Source of the DNA: Bradyrhizobium erythrophlei
Lineage (GTDB): Bacteria; Pseudomonadota; Alphaproteobacteria; Rhizobiales; Xanthobacteraceae
Direction of reading: 5' to 3'
Assembly (NCBI GenBank): GCA_900129675.1
Contig: FSRD01000003.1
Coordinates: 1,178,001-1,242,000 of the forward strand
DNA length: 64,000 bases
Shown one piece after another: positions 53,653-62,498 of this stretch. Every line of letters starts with the position of its first letter. The first letter of the stretch is position 1. The notes beneath the pieces were generated by a model. That model was not told the origin of the DNA. It worked only from the letters and a program-made list of their open reading frames with translations, and did no database searches. The position numbers and the translations under genes were made by a program.

Positions 53653-54636
53653 TCATTGGGCTGGCGTGGGTTGAGTGAGGCAGCGTATGCCGCCGCCCCC
53701 GCGTAAAAGAGCGTTCACGCCCAGCATGCGTATATCGCGTCCGCCGAACAGGGGGGCGAGACGACGTTCGGCCTCGAAATCGGCAGGGAGATCGCCGAGC
53801 CTGGCCGTGAGCACGGATCCGCGGGTGACGAAGAGGTTGAGGTAGGTGGCGGCGAAACTGTCGTCCGTGCTTTCGAGCCGATCCCGATCCGGGGCAGCAC
53901 AACAGACCAGCCGGGATAGCCGACCTTCGGCCGCGTCCCGGCGGAGCCGCGCAATGTCGCGGGCGCGGGATCGCCGTCCGCGCCCTCGCGTCATGCTCTC
54001 TACGAGAAGGCCTCCATCGGGCAGGAAGGCCAGATACCCGTCTGGATGGCCGGTCGTGATTGGCTCGCTTTGGTCGCCTTCGAGCCAAATTGTGGTGTGC
54101 ATGCCAAGCGCGCGGAAGGCCCTCGTGACGTCTTCCTCTGCAAGGTGAGGATTGCGGCTCAAAAGGCAGCTCCTGGTAGCGACGACCAGACCCTTGCCAT
54201 CGGTGATGAAACCTCCGCCCTCACCGACGAACGGCACGCCGATCACGGGCACACCGAAATCGAAGGTGCGCGCAAGGCGGTCGCCGGAGCGGGACCCGCG
54301 AGTGCCGTCCCAGGCATTGAAGTTGAGGTCGATGGCGACGATCTCGTCTTCCCGGTGGGCGAAGACCGGGGCGATGTCGCGCATCCAGATGTCATCGACG
54401 GGGGCCGGCATGATCTCCACCTCCGCGCCGAAGCCCCGAGCCCTCGCGGCACCAATGAGGTCCGGCGGGGTCAGCAGGGTCACCGGCTCGTCCTCGGCGA
54501 TGGTGCGGATCACCGTATCAAGTTCGTTCTCGACGCGCTCGCGATCGGCGCCCCATTCTCGATGTACAGCCCAAGCCATGACGGTCCGGGAATGGGGCTC
54601 GAAGTCGGCCGGAATGCGGATCCCGGACGCAGACAT
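53653..54636 (-). CDS. Peptidyl-arginine deiminase / agmatine deiminase family enzyme
   Basis: A 327-residue guanidino-group-modifying enzyme. IPADFEPHSRTVMAWAVHREWG at the N-terminus, PVDDIWMRDIAPVF (substrate Asp), EGGGFITDGKGLVV, GHPDGYLAF (His-x-Asp) and the catalytic Cys in GGGGIRCLTQPTPAQ near the C-terminus are the family motifs. It hydrolyses agmatine or peptidyl-arginine to a citrulline-type product and ammonia; the substrate cannot be decided here. ATG at 54636 is chosen because it overlaps the stop of the upstream glycosylase gene (TGATG); an ATG at 54678 is in frame. Confidence 0.85.
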   Translation of the reverse strand: MSASGIRIPADFEPHSRTVMAWAVHREWGADRERVENELDTVIRTIAEDEPVTLLTPPDLIGAARARGFGAEVEIMPAPVDDIWMRDIAPVFAHREDEIVAIDLNFNAWDGTRGSRSGDRLARTFDFGVPVIGVPFVGEGGGFITDGKGLVVATRSCLLSRNPHLAEEDVTRAFRALGMHTTIWLEGDQSEPITTGHPDGYLAFLPDGGLLVESMTRGRGRRSRARDIARLRRDAAEGRLSRLVCCAAPDRDRLESTDDSFAATYLNLFVTRGSVLTARLGDLPADFEAERRLAPLFGGRDIRMLGVNALLRGGGGIRCLTQPTPAQ

Positions 54637-55160
54637 CAGGCTGCCTGTGTCGTCGACGGGACGGGTGGATTCCGCCACTTCCAGCGCCAGGGGCGGTCGG
54701 CATCTTTAGTGATGTTGATGCGTACGCCGTTGATAAGATCGTCGATCGGATCGACCGGACGGTAGATGCGGAACGGCGGCCTGAACAACGACGCTCCGTC
54801 CAGCAGCGGATAGATCCCAAGCGCCTCGCCCACTGAGCAGGGCCCATTGCAGATCTTCTTTTCGAAGCCCTTCGCCCGGGTGCGGATGTCGCGGTCGGCG
54901 GTGGGATCAGCGCTGCGGCGAGCGGCCGATCGCGGCGCGGATCAGCACGGAGCTTCCCTGACCTTCGGCTCCGCAGACGAGATCCATCGCCCACATTCCG
55001 GACCTGGCGTAGGGGTGGATATAGACGTGTCCGTGCGGCAGCAGCTGTGAAGGGGCGTCGTGGCTCGCGCGGTCGCTCTCGTCGTAGGCCTCCACCTCCG
55101 AGAGAGCGATGGCGACGTCCTCCCCTCGGTTGTCGTGATGCAGACAGCGCATACTTGAAA
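54636..55160 (-). pseudogene. DNA-3-methyladenine glycosylase (AAG/MPG type), frameshifted
   Basis: Two frames together give the AAG family. The first reads RGEDVAIALSEVEAYDESDRASH, then PHGHVYIHPYARSGMWAMDLVCGAEGQGSSVLIRAA and stops at 54907. The second reads ADPTADRDIRTRAKGFEKKICNGPCSVGEALGIYPLLDG to RINITKDADRPWRW and stops at 54636. A one-base shift near 54920 separates them. The catalytic Glu is in SEVEAYDE. The N-terminus is also blurred in frame. The enzyme would remove alkylated purines from DNA; this copy is most likely inactive. Confidence 0.75.
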
Positions 55161-55293
55161 CGAGCGAGGAATGAGAGTTTCTCCGTGAGGCCGACGAGTT
55201 CGGTTGACGCCAAGCCAACGATGCCATCGACAAGGGGGCCGGTCAGTGCGTGCGGAGCTTCAGCCCGGCGCGACAAAATCATCGCAAGCGCAT

Positions 55294-56610
55294 TCATCGT
55301 ATCTCCAATATGTCCTCGGGAGAAGCATCGAGCGGAGCAAGTGTGGTCCAATCGAGCATTATCGGCGCTCGCTGAAGGGGTTTGCCTGCCATCACGGCTG
55401 AAACGAGCAGCGTGAAGATGAGTTCGCTCTTACCGGACCCTGGTGGGCCTTGGATCACGGTCAGGCCGTGCTCTAGCGCGGCCTCGGCGGCATCGTGCTG
55501 ATGATCGGTCAGTGCCTTCTGTTCACCGACCGGCAGGACATTGATCCCATCGTCTGCACCTGAAGGGGGCGAAGAAGCTGCGAGCAGCGTCGACAGCGCC
55601 GTATTTGCCAATCTTTCTTCCGGCCAATCGCGGATCTGCTCGAGATCTTCAGCAACAGCTTTGGTAAAGCTGCCCTCTTCGGGGAGAAACAGTGCTGCTG
55701 CGTTTCGCAGGCCTTTGCCCAGTGTCGATATTTCGGAAGCCAGCTCGCCGGGCTTGAGGTTCATGCCTCCGATGGTCGCGAAGGAGTGTCTGAGGCGGTC
55801 GCTGATGCCGCCGATGGTGTTGTCTTCGCCTTCCGCAAAGAGTTGCTCGGGTATTTCGCCCGGCTTCCAGGGCGTGTGGCGGCAGACTTCGTGCACCCAG
55901 GCAGGGTTGAGTGCTGGCTGGGGATCTTCGATGTCGAGAACGACGTCCTTGCCCTCGAGGCGAAATTCGACCGGCAGGATCAGGGCGGGGATGAACAACT
56001 GACCCTGAGATGAAGGGAATACAGAGACGGGCCAACCGATGGCAGGTGACGAAAGATTGCGTTTTGACAACGCTTCGACAAAAGGTTCGGGAAGGCGCTC
56101 GGTGCTGATGCGAATGGTCGCGTCAATCCACCACGTCCCAACGAGCCGCAGAAATTGCCAAAGGGAGCCATGACGATCTTCAAAGGCTTCGACCCGTCCG
56201 CGCGGATCCTTGCGTTGTGTGGCCGCGTAGTAGCCGAGCAGTGATCGCCAATCTGGCAGGGAACCATTGTTTTCCGATTTGCTCGAAACGAGATCGTCTC
56301 CGGACCTCCGCAGCGGATACCATGTCGCATCAACGGCAGTCAGGGAATTGGCAGAGGCGCCGCCCGGGTCGGAGGACTTATCTCGGCCCGAGGGCGTGGC
56401 AACCTTGCGGCTGGTTTGCAGACGTGCCACCTGCCAACGACCGGATGGATCCCGAATAACTTCGCCGCGCGCCGCCAGAGCGCCAAGACCGGCCAACAGT
56501 TCCGAGGCATTCAGCCGAATACCTGAGACGCTCAGTCGCCAAATGAGCTGATCGTCGGTTGCACCGCGTGGAAAAAGCGAAAGCAGCTGACGAATGGTCT
56601 GGTCGAACAC
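55294..56610 (-). CDS. SF1 helicase, truncated after Walker A
   Basis: A 438-residue frame from GTG 56610. It starts with a winged-helix-like segment (IRQLLSLFPRGATDDQLIWRLSVSGIRLNASELLAGLGAL). A beta-rich middle follows (FPSSQGQLFIPALILPVEFRLEGKDVVLDIEDPQPALNP). It ends with LTDHQHDAAEAALEHGLTVIQGPPGSGKSELIFTLLVSAVMAGKP, the start of a Dna2/IGHMBP2-like SF1 helicase. About 20 residues later the sequence changes and stops, so the motor domain is missing. The break point lies near 55360, next to the glycosylase remnant, and points to a deletion. Confidence 0.7.
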   Translation of the reverse strand: MFDQTIRQLLSLFPRGATDDQLIWRLSVSGIRLNASELLAGLGALAARGEVIRDPSGRWQVARLQTSRKVATPSGRDKSSDPGGASANSLTAVDATWYPLRRSGDDLVSSKSENNGSLPDWRSLLGYYAATQRKDPRGRVEAFEDRHGSLWQFLRLVGTWWIDATIRISTERLPEPFVEALSKRNLSSPAIGWPVSVFPSSQGQLFIPALILPVEFRLEGKDVVLDIEDPQPALNPAWVHEVCRHTPWKPGEIPEQLFAEGEDNTIGGISDRLRHSFATIGGMNLKPGELASEISTLGKGLRNAAALFLPEEGSFTKAVAEDLEQIRDWPEERLANTALSTLLAASSPPSGADDGINVLPVGEQKALTDHQHDAAEAALEHGLTVIQGPPGSGKSELIFTLLVSAVMAGKPLQRAPIMLDWTTLAPLDASPEDILEIR

Positions 56611-57574
56611 TATTGTCTCTCGCCCAGCATTCGGAGATCAATCGTCAGAAAAGTCGCGTGCTCGTTGAATTACCGAGAGCCGCGTCACCAAGCTCGACGC
56701 ACATGGTTCCGCCGTATCCCCACTATATAATCATGGATTGTCTGTAAATGATCATACCCGTTCCTCGCCCATAGATTCCTGTTGAGGAGGGCTGATTGCG
56801 TCCAGCTTCAGCGACAGGAGCGACGGCTGCGGCGGAGCCCAACGGCCTTTACTTGTGGAGCGGCAACCTGACGTCTACGTCTCCAAAGCGACGGGATCGG
56901 AGGAGAGGGCGCTTCTATTTTGACCGTCTCCCGACATCGCTCCGAATCCTCTGGACGCTCAGACGGCTTCCTTCCTTACCCAAGGAGGCGGCGCCTCAGA
57001 TTGCGGTTCTGGCTGACTCGTTATTGGCTCGAACCGACTCGTTTCTGCCCTTAGTAGGGCACAGCAAGGCCCCACTGGTCGTCGACGCCTGATATCCCTC
57101 CGGCTAGTCCCGGCGGCGGTACAATTCGTGACCCGAAATGCCATCGAAGACCTTTCGACTCCGGTGCCTCGGACGGCTTTTCCGGCCGATCTTCCAGTGT
57201 CTTGGGGAAGGCGCAAATTCAGTTGGACGACGCGCAGATTTAACTGCTGTAGACGTCCACCGGACCGACGTTCAATTTCGGTCAAAACGGCACACAGGTG
57301 TTCGGATCTTCGGGGCGTTCCGCTCACCATTTGCCATCGTGGACCTCAGGGCTGGGTAGAGCGGAAGCGTTGACCAGACTCAAATAGGGCACGAATGACT
57401 CAGATCGAACCCGAAACGACAGGCTCTGCATCATCTCCCGGGATCGGTTCGCATAAGGTTTCTTATGCGAAATTCGTCGGGCTTTGGGGACGGGAGCTCC
57501 TCCCAATTAGGCGGACCTGAAGGGCTTTTCCAACCTTTCGCTTCGCTATGTCGGCGGCACTTTCCTCCAAGAGG
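56611..57574. other. Long intergenic stretch, no supported gene
   Basis: Almost 1 kb with only short overlapping frames lacking motifs. An AT-rich patch near 56719-56742 could hold the promoter of the truncated helicase gene. Otherwise nothing is recognised; it looks like decayed DNA. Confidence 0.4.
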
Positions 57575-57612
57575 AAACCCCCGCCGTTTCGGGCGGGGCT
57601 TTCTCTTTTTTG
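57575..57612 (+). terminator. Rho-independent terminator
   Basis: CCCCGCC (57579-57585) pairs with GGCGGGG (57592-57598) around a 6-base loop, followed by CTTTCTCTTTTTT. No complete gene ends directly before it, so it may belong to a lost gene. Confidence 0.75.
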
Positions 57613-57712
57613 GGATAGCTACTTGTTTTGGCCGCCAAGTAGAAAATCCTTCCAATGGACATCCGAGAGCCATCTAAATGGACACGAAAATACACGGGAT
57701 TGAAGCACCGAC

Positions 57713-57815
57713 CAAAATACGTCCCCTAGTGTCTTTGTAAGCCGTTGGAATCTCACAATCCGAATTCCCTGCGGACTGGCGAAATCGGAGGATTGCCGGG
57801 CAAAGTACGTCCCCT
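57713..57815. repeat. Paired repeat unit 1 (CAAAGTACGTCC family)
   Basis: CAAAATACGTCCCCT at 57713-57727 and CAAAGTACGTCCCCT at 57801-57815 lie 88 bp apart. A related pair with 89-bp spacing is at 60946-61049, with partly similar sequence between the repeats (CGTTGGAATC versus CGTTGAAATC). Each pair follows a hairpin terminator. Function unknown. Confidence 0.7.
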
Positions 57816-57955
57816 CATTCAACCCCGCCCTAAGGCAACGTTATCAAGGGCTTATTCGGTCCGCTGCGCCACGAGTTAACGATGAAACGGGGGCGGCGGT
57901 TGACCGTTCGGCCCTAGGCGAGATTGCACAATGTCCGGCAATCACCAATCATGTC

Positions 57956-58153
57956 GTGTTGTCCGCTCTGAACCGGTTGAATCTTGCGAAGGAGCAGTAT
58001 CAATCGGAAATGAGAAGGCTGATTAACTCAACTCCGCGGGGTGAGGAATTCATCGACAAATCTTGCGAAATTGCTCTTGAAGCCCTGGCAGAGATTCGGA
58101 ATCTGATCCCCAAAAATGAGACCGAACCAAGCAACGGGATGCAGTGTTCTTGA
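57956..58153 (+). CDS. Small hypothetical protein
   Basis: A 65-residue helical, mildly acidic frame from GTG 57956: LSALNRLNLAKEQYQSEMRRLINSTPRGEEFIDKSCEIALEALAEIRNLIP. The even helical pattern suggests a real small protein, but there is no ribosome site and no family match known to me. Confidence 0.4.
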   Translation: MLSALNRLNLAKEQYQSEMRRLINSTPRGEEFIDKSCEIALEALAEIRNLIPKNETEPSNGMQCS

Positions 58154-58343
58154 AATCGCGTGCCGAGGCGTCAGGCCGGCACGTCGACTAGGCTGCCCAG
58201 CTGGAAGTTGAATCAGAAGGGCTCGCAGCGAACCTTGAATTCGCCGCGAGCCCTTCTTTATTCGTGCCCCCTACGTTGAGTCCGAGCTTCCGCCTCGCCC
58301 TATCAACCCCTATGATGTGATCCACCATGGAGCCTCCAGACGC

Positions 58344-58973
58344 ATGAATATCCAGCCAGAGGATGCGACGGTAACTCCACAGGAGTTCTTCGCCTGGGTG
58401 CCTGGGCAGGAGGGACGTTACGAACTGGTCGAGGGCGAGGTCGTCATGATGGCCGGCGCCGGGCGACGGCACGACGCCATTGTTGTCAATCTGATCGCCG
58501 CCGTCCGCCCACAGACCAGAGGTGGCCCCTGTCAGACTTTCACAGGCGACACCTACGTTGCAACGACCGGTTCGAACAGGCGGATGCCCGATATGGGTAT
58601 CGACTGCGGCAAGCCCGACGACAATTCGCTGATGGCTGATAAGCCATCGCTCGTCGTAGAGGTTCTGTCGCCGACCACGGGCGGCTTCGACGTGACGATC
58701 AAACTGGCGGAATATCAAGGCGTGCCGTCTCTCGATTACATACTATTCGTAGATACGGAAAATCCGACGATTCACCTTTATCGTCGCGGCGATGGAGGGC
58801 TCTGGCAGGATGAGGTGCTCAAGGGCCTGGATGCGGTGGTCGAGCTCAAAAAGTTGAAGGTTTCCGTGCCGCTACGGGACATCTACGAAGGACTTGAATT
58901 CAGACCGAAACCCAAGCTGGTGCAGACATCTACAGATGAGCCCGAGCCCGGTGGCGGGTTCAAGCCGACTTGA
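58344..58973 (+). CDS. Uma2-family PD-(D/E)XK endonuclease
   Basis: A 209-residue Uma2 (DUF820) protein. The N-terminus TPQEFFAWVPGQEGRYELVEGEVVMMAGAG and the nuclease core RMPDMGIDCG (Asp near 82) with PSLVVEVLSPTTGGFDVTIKLAEYQGVPSLDYILFVDTE (Glu near 105, Lys near 116) are typical. The biological role of Uma2 nucleases is not settled. ATG 58344 is preferred over ATG 58317 because the domain starts at MNIQPEDATVT. The 3' end overlaps the end of the convergent chimera gene. Confidence 0.85.
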   Translation: MNIQPEDATVTPQEFFAWVPGQEGRYELVEGEVVMMAGAGRRHDAIVVNLIAAVRPQTRGGPCQTFTGDTYVATTGSNRRMPDMGIDCGKPDDNSLMADKPSLVVEVLSPTTGGFDVTIKLAEYQGVPSLDYILFVDTENPTIHLYRRGDGGLWQDEVLKGLDAVVELKKLKVSVPLRDIYEGLEFRPKPKLVQTSTDEPEPGGGFKPT

Positions 58974-60209
58974 GCCGGTCATGGCGGAGGGCCGCCAGGC
59001 TCGTCCGAAGGACACCCTGGCGAACCGTTTCCGATCTTCTGCTGACGGACCGCAGCCCTCTCGCTCCGATCTATTGCCGTGTTCGCCGAGCGGCAGCACT
59101 GTTTGGCCGCGTCCGGACTGTCGGCCTGGCCGGCTCCGGCCGCCTCCACGGGCTCGGCGCCATCCAGCAGCCGATCGAGAAAGGCGTCCAGGTCCTCGGG
59201 CGCAAACTGGTCGGCACCCGTGATCCGCGCCCCGAACCCGGGGGGCGATCAGGCCGGCCCTGTAGAGCATGCCCCGCTGGACGCGCGGGGCATTGAGGTA
59301 TTCGCCGGCCCTGCGGACCGAGAGAGTGGCCGCCGCGCCCTCCCGGGCGATGCTGGAGCCCCGCTGGGCATCGAACAGGCAGTTTCCGTCCGCGAGGTCG
59401 CCCGAGCACTCCGGCAGCGTTCCTGACGCCTCCAGCAGCTTTCGGAGACGTTTCGGATGGAGCCCAGTCTCCTTGGACAGGGTCCGGATGGAGTGAAGGT
59501 ACGGCGGAATGGGGAGCCGGTTGGCGCGATAAAGGTGAAAACCACACGATGGGCCGAATGGAAGGCGGCACGACCCGTCCAGTTCGACGATCAGGCCGTT
59601 TTTTCCGCGGCAGAGGATCAGTCCGATGCTGGAATTGTCGCCCTCGGTCCGTAGCTTGTCGTCGACGGCAGCGAGGTAGAAGTTCATCTCCCCTGCGAAC
59701 TCCGGCTCGAACTCGCCCATCTTGAGATCGATGACCACGTAGCTATGGAGCCGCGTGTGGTAGAAAAGAAGATCGAGGTAATAGTCTTGGCCGGCGACGT
59801 CGAGGCGGTACTGACTTCCCATGAATGAGAAGCCCTTACCGAGTTCGAGCAGAAGATCTTTGATGCGTTCGATCAATGCCCTTTCGAGGTGCCGTTCATG
59901 AGCGTCTTCGGCGATGTCGACGAAGTCGAGCACGTAGGGATCCTTGAAGAGATCGGCTGCAGCGGCGGCCCGCACCGGCTCCATCGTCGCGTCGAAGTTC
60001 GTGATCGCCCGTCCTTGGCGCTCATGGAGCCTTGTCTCGATCTGGTGGACGAGGATGTCACGCGTCCAGCCATGTTCGATGGCGGCCCGCGCGTACCAAA
60101 GCCTCTGTCCGTCGTCCTGGAGCTTGTCCAAGAGGGTGACATTCTGGCCCCAGGGCAATTGTGCAACGACCTGTTGCACAATTTGCTGATCTGACCAGGT
60201 CAGGGCCAA
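58872..60209 (-). CDS. Chimeric frame: DUF1016 nuclease core joined to TniQ remnant
   Basis: From ATG 60209 the frame encodes the PD-(D/E)XK half of DUF1016/YhcG nucleases: LPWGQNVTLLDKL, GSQYRLDVAGQDYYLDLLFYHTRLHSYVVIDLKMGEFEPEFAGEMNFYLAAVDD and NSSIGLILCRGKNGLIVE. The N-terminal DUF1016_N domain is missing. After about residue 212 (near 59570) it changes to a different protein (see the TniQ entry) and then to out-of-frame sequence to 58872. The chimera is 445 residues long. Both joins look accidental, so it is probably not functional, although the nuclease residues (Asp in YYLDLLFYH, Asp-Leu-Lys) are intact. Confidence 0.7.
   Translation of the reverse strand: MALTWSDQQIVQQVVAQLPWGQNVTLLDKLQDDGQRLWYARAAIEHGWTRDILVHQIETRLHERQGRAITNFDATMEPVRAAAAADLFKDPYVLDFVDIAEDAHERHLERALIERIKDLLLELGKGFSFMGSQYRLDVAGQDYYLDLLFYHTRLHSYVVIDLKMGEFEPEFAGEMNFYLAAVDDKLRTEGDNSSIGLILCRGKNGLIVELDGSCRLPFGPSCGFHLYRANRLPIPPYLHSIRTLSKETGLHPKRLRKLLEASGTLPECSGDLADGNCLFDAQRGSSIAREGAAATLSVRRAGEYLNAPRVQRGMLYRAGLIAPRVRGADHGCRPVCARGPGRLSRSAAGWRRARGGGRSRPGRQSGRGQTVLPLGEHGNRSEREGCGPSAEDRKRFARVSFGRAWRPSAMTGSSRLEPATGLGLICRCLHQLGFRSEFKSFVDVP
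59000..59563 (-). pseudogene. TniQ-like transposition protein remnant
   Basis: Within and beyond the chimera frame lies LPPYLHSI-like sequence: IPPYLHSIRTLSKETGLHPKRLRKLLEASG, GEYLNAPRVQRGMLYRAGLIAPRV, and after a frameshift near 59230 ADQFAPEDLDAFLDRLLDGAEPV, then AAKQCCRSA. This order matches the C-terminal part of TniQ, a target-selection protein of Tn5053/Tn7-like transposons. Its N-terminus is replaced by the DUF1016 piece. It shows that a Tni-type transposon once reached this site. Confidence 0.55.
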
Positions 60210-60293
60210 TTAGACTCCAGCGGCATGTCCGAAAAGTGCCATGACCGGTCATAGAGCCGAGCTAAACTGGACCGCCGATTTTGCCACTGAGCA

Positions 60294-60677
60294 TCAAGGG
60301 TTCTCGAGACCCTGAGGCAGACTAATCCAGAGCACTGTCTGTTCTTCCGGCGAATGTAGCGATTTGTGTCCTTTGCCATCCACGTCCTCAAACAAGACGA
60401 AGCTACCAGCCGGTACGCGCCTCTCATCTCCGTCACTTGTCTGGTATTCTGCCGATCCATCCAGCCTCACGGTCAATACGCGCTCCGGCACTGTATGCCA
60501 ATCGACCTGTCGCGCACCCGCCGGAATGTGCGTGAAACGGATGCCTGACGCCGCGTACTTCGCCGACACTTCGAATGCAGCGGCATTGGGGTGAACCTGT
60601 CGAGAGGTTGTCGGGATTTCGACCTCATCGAAGTGGGACTCGCCGTCGGCTGTCGAGTAAACGCGCAGACACTTCAT
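60294..60677 (-). CDS. Single-domain cupin protein
   Basis: A 127-residue cupin: RFTHIPAGARQVDWHTVPERVLTVRLDGSAEYQ for the first motif and RRVPAGSFVLFEDVDGKGHKSLHS for the second. His residues in WHTVPE and GHKSLH could bind a metal. Such stand-alone cupins act as small isomerases, oxygenases or sensors; the substrate is unknown. It is followed downstream by the broken DUF1016 gene and is not part of a visible pathway. Confidence 0.8.
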   Translation of the reverse strand: MKCLRVYSTADGESHFDEVEIPTTSRQVHPNAAAFEVSAKYAASGIRFTHIPAGARQVDWHTVPERVLTVRLDGSAEYQTSDGDERRVPAGSFVLFEDVDGKGHKSLHSPEEQTVLWISLPQGLENP

Positions 60678-60885
60678 CTTAGCCCCCGTTCATTGAGTTG
60701 CACTACACCACATTCCATGACCGCATAAGAAGCGTCTAGGTCCGAAGTGGGTCAAAGACAGACCTCGGGCCACGTCCGAGCTAGGTCCGTTCATCCCCCG
60801 ATAGCGGACATGTAGCGACCGCGCTGGCAGTCAGCCCGCCGTGATCGTCGCCGCGGACGAGCGTCCGGATCAGCACGTAGACGCA

Positions 60886-60915
60886 GAAAGCCCGCCGTTT
60901 CCGGCGGGCTTTCTT
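60886..60915. terminator. Bidirectional Rho-independent terminator
   Basis: GAAAGCCCGCCG (60886-60897) pairs perfectly with CGGCGGGCTTTC (60902-60913) around TTTC. The flanking A and T tracts make it work on both strands. Confidence 0.8.
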
Positions 60916-60945
60916 ATCTCGTCGATAGCGGGCTGCAGCACTGGG

Positions 60946-61049
60946 CAAAGTACGTCCCTTGGTGGCCTCCGCAAATCGTTGAAATCGCAACGGACGAGTC
61001 CCGCACATTGGCAAGCTAACCGTCCCTTACCCTGCAAAGTACGTCCTCA
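60946..61049. repeat. Paired repeat unit 2 (CAAAGTACGTCC family)
   Basis: CAAAGTACGTCCCTT (60946-60960) and CAAAGTACGTCCTCA (61035-61049) are 89 bp apart, in the same orientation and layout as unit 1 at 57713-57815. Both units follow a strong hairpin terminator by 30-130 bp. The stretch up to 61326 holds no supported gene. Confidence 0.7.
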
Positions 61050-61326
61050 AAAATAAAGCGCCGCCAACGGTGACAAAAGCAGCCGTAGAATCGACGCTTA
61101 CTGCGATACCGAGGCTCTCTTTGGCACAACCGGTTTCAACTGTTCGAGCTGAAGTCAGCGCCTGGCACGCTCTTTACATCGAGGTTCGTCTTGCGGCCCT
61201 ACAGACGCACTGCGCGGTCTTGGCTGGATCGATGGCCGCAATTGAGGCTGGCTGTCCTTGTGCGTCAATGTGGAAACTCCAATCGTGGGAAGGCTATAAG
61301 AAGTAGGCTGGCCTCGAACGAGGGGG

Positions 61327-61740
61327 TCAGGAGGCGTCCGCCGCGCGGGGAAATCGTGCCCTTTGCAGGGGCTCAGCCAAGGTGAAGATCATGCGCGATT
61401 TGAAGGCAGCCGGGCTCTGCGCGATCAGTATGTGGCGGAGCGGGCGCGAATCTGGAGCGAAGGTCGGTCCGTTCAGAGCATAGTGCTGCGGACGTCGCGT
61501 CCACATCGGCACGTCCAACCCCCAGCGACGGGCGAGATGTTCGCCGACCGCGCCCAGCCACGCATCCTGAAGAGGGTTGCCTGTGAAATTCGGCGCTTCA
61601 TCGAGCCGCCGTTGCTGCTGCGGCTTGTTCGGGTGGTCGAGATAGAACGCGTCCAGAAATTCGTCGAGAGCATGCCCGAACGACTTGCGCCCGGAGACCG
61701 CATCGTCGGCGACCTCCTGCAAGGATTGCGGGCGGCTCAT
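61327..61740 (-). CDS. Partner protein of the DUF6036 nucleotidyltransferase, antitoxin-like
   Basis: A 137-residue protein: MSRPQSLQEVADDAVSGRKSFGHALDEFLDAFYLDH, then PLQDAWLGAVGEHLARRWGLDVPMWTRR and LRHILIAQSPAAFKSRMIFTLAEPLQRARFPR. It overlaps the nucleotidyltransferase gene by 4 bp (start 61740, upstream stop 61737). Proteins of this kind are regularly paired with DUF6036 proteins in TA-like loci, by memory; its role as antitoxin is inference. Confidence 0.65.
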   Translation of the reverse strand: MSRPQSLQEVADDAVSGRKSFGHALDEFLDAFYLDHPNKPQQQRRLDEAPNFTGNPLQDAWLGAVGEHLARRWGLDVPMWTRRPQHYALNGPTFAPDSRPLRHILIAQSPAAFKSRMIFTLAEPLQRARFPRAADAS

Positions 61741-62321
61741 CGTGGTCGTCTCCTTCTGATCGCTTCGATTGCCTCAGGAATACGGGCTTTGGCGACCGGA
61801 TCCGGTTCTTCGTCCGGATAGAACCGGAAGAACAAGTCCATGAGTTGCTCGGCGTCCTCGATGCCGGCGGTCGATGCAAGCTCCACCAAATCATTGAAAT
61901 CCCTGTCCTCGAAGCTGGCCCGTGTCAGCGCCTTCAGTTTCATGGCGCACAGATACTCGGGCTTAGCCATGAAGACCTTCAGTCCCGGTCGGTCTCCACA
62001 GGGATAGTCGCCCTGCAGCAGGAAGAAGTCGTCCGATTCCGACTCTGGAGTGAAGCCGCCGACAGCGTTGTTCAGCCAATCGTCCGGTAATCCCAGTAGA
62101 GTGGCGGCGTAGGCAGCGGCAGCTTTCATCGAGGCCTCCGCCTCGCCAGTCGAAAAGACCGCGTCAACGTCATCCGTCGCCGTTCGCCACGGAAACTGGA
62201 GGAGAATCGCTGTCCCGCCGTAGACGGCGATTTCTCCGATGAGATTTCGGTCGCGAAGATAGGCGCCCATGACCTCGAAGGCCCGGACTATGGTCTCGGC
62301 ATCCAGTTTGCTTAGCGACAT
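61737..62321 (-). CDS. DUF6036-type nucleotidyltransferase, toxin-like
   Basis: A 194-residue protein of the AbiEii/DUF6036 kind. IAVYGGTAILLQFPWRTATDDVDAVF (about 31-56) carries the GG and D-x-D nucleotidyltransferase motifs. VFMAKPEYLCAMKLKALTRASFEDRDFNDLVELA holds the second conserved block with Lys and Asp. Such enzymes may modify tRNA or other targets and act as toxins. It forms an operon with the smaller gene at 61327-61740. Confidence 0.75.
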   Translation of the reverse strand: MSLSKLDAETIVRAFEVMGAYLRDRNLIGEIAVYGGTAILLQFPWRTATDDVDAVFSTGEAEASMKAAAAYAATLLGLPDDWLNNAVGGFTPESESDDFFLLQGDYPCGDRPGLKVFMAKPEYLCAMKLKALTRASFEDRDFNDLVELASTAGIEDAEQLMDLFFRFYPDEEPDPVAKARIPEAIEAIRRRRPR

Positions 62322-62498
62322 GGTCCAATCATATCACGAGGAATTCCTGAACGTCCGGGCCGCCGTAAATTGGTTAATGGGGCTCGATGACCCAATCCCC
62401 AGCTCCAGGTCGTCGCGCCCGTCACTTATTGAGCGCACTTGGCCTTGCCATTCGGTCCAGGCCCGACTATCTTACTTTTGTCTTACCGGAAAGGCGCC

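Noticed and set aside
56796..57373. Several plus-strand frames between the helicase and the terminator
   Set aside because: Arg/Ser/Pro-rich composition typical of random high-GC frames, with no homology recognised.
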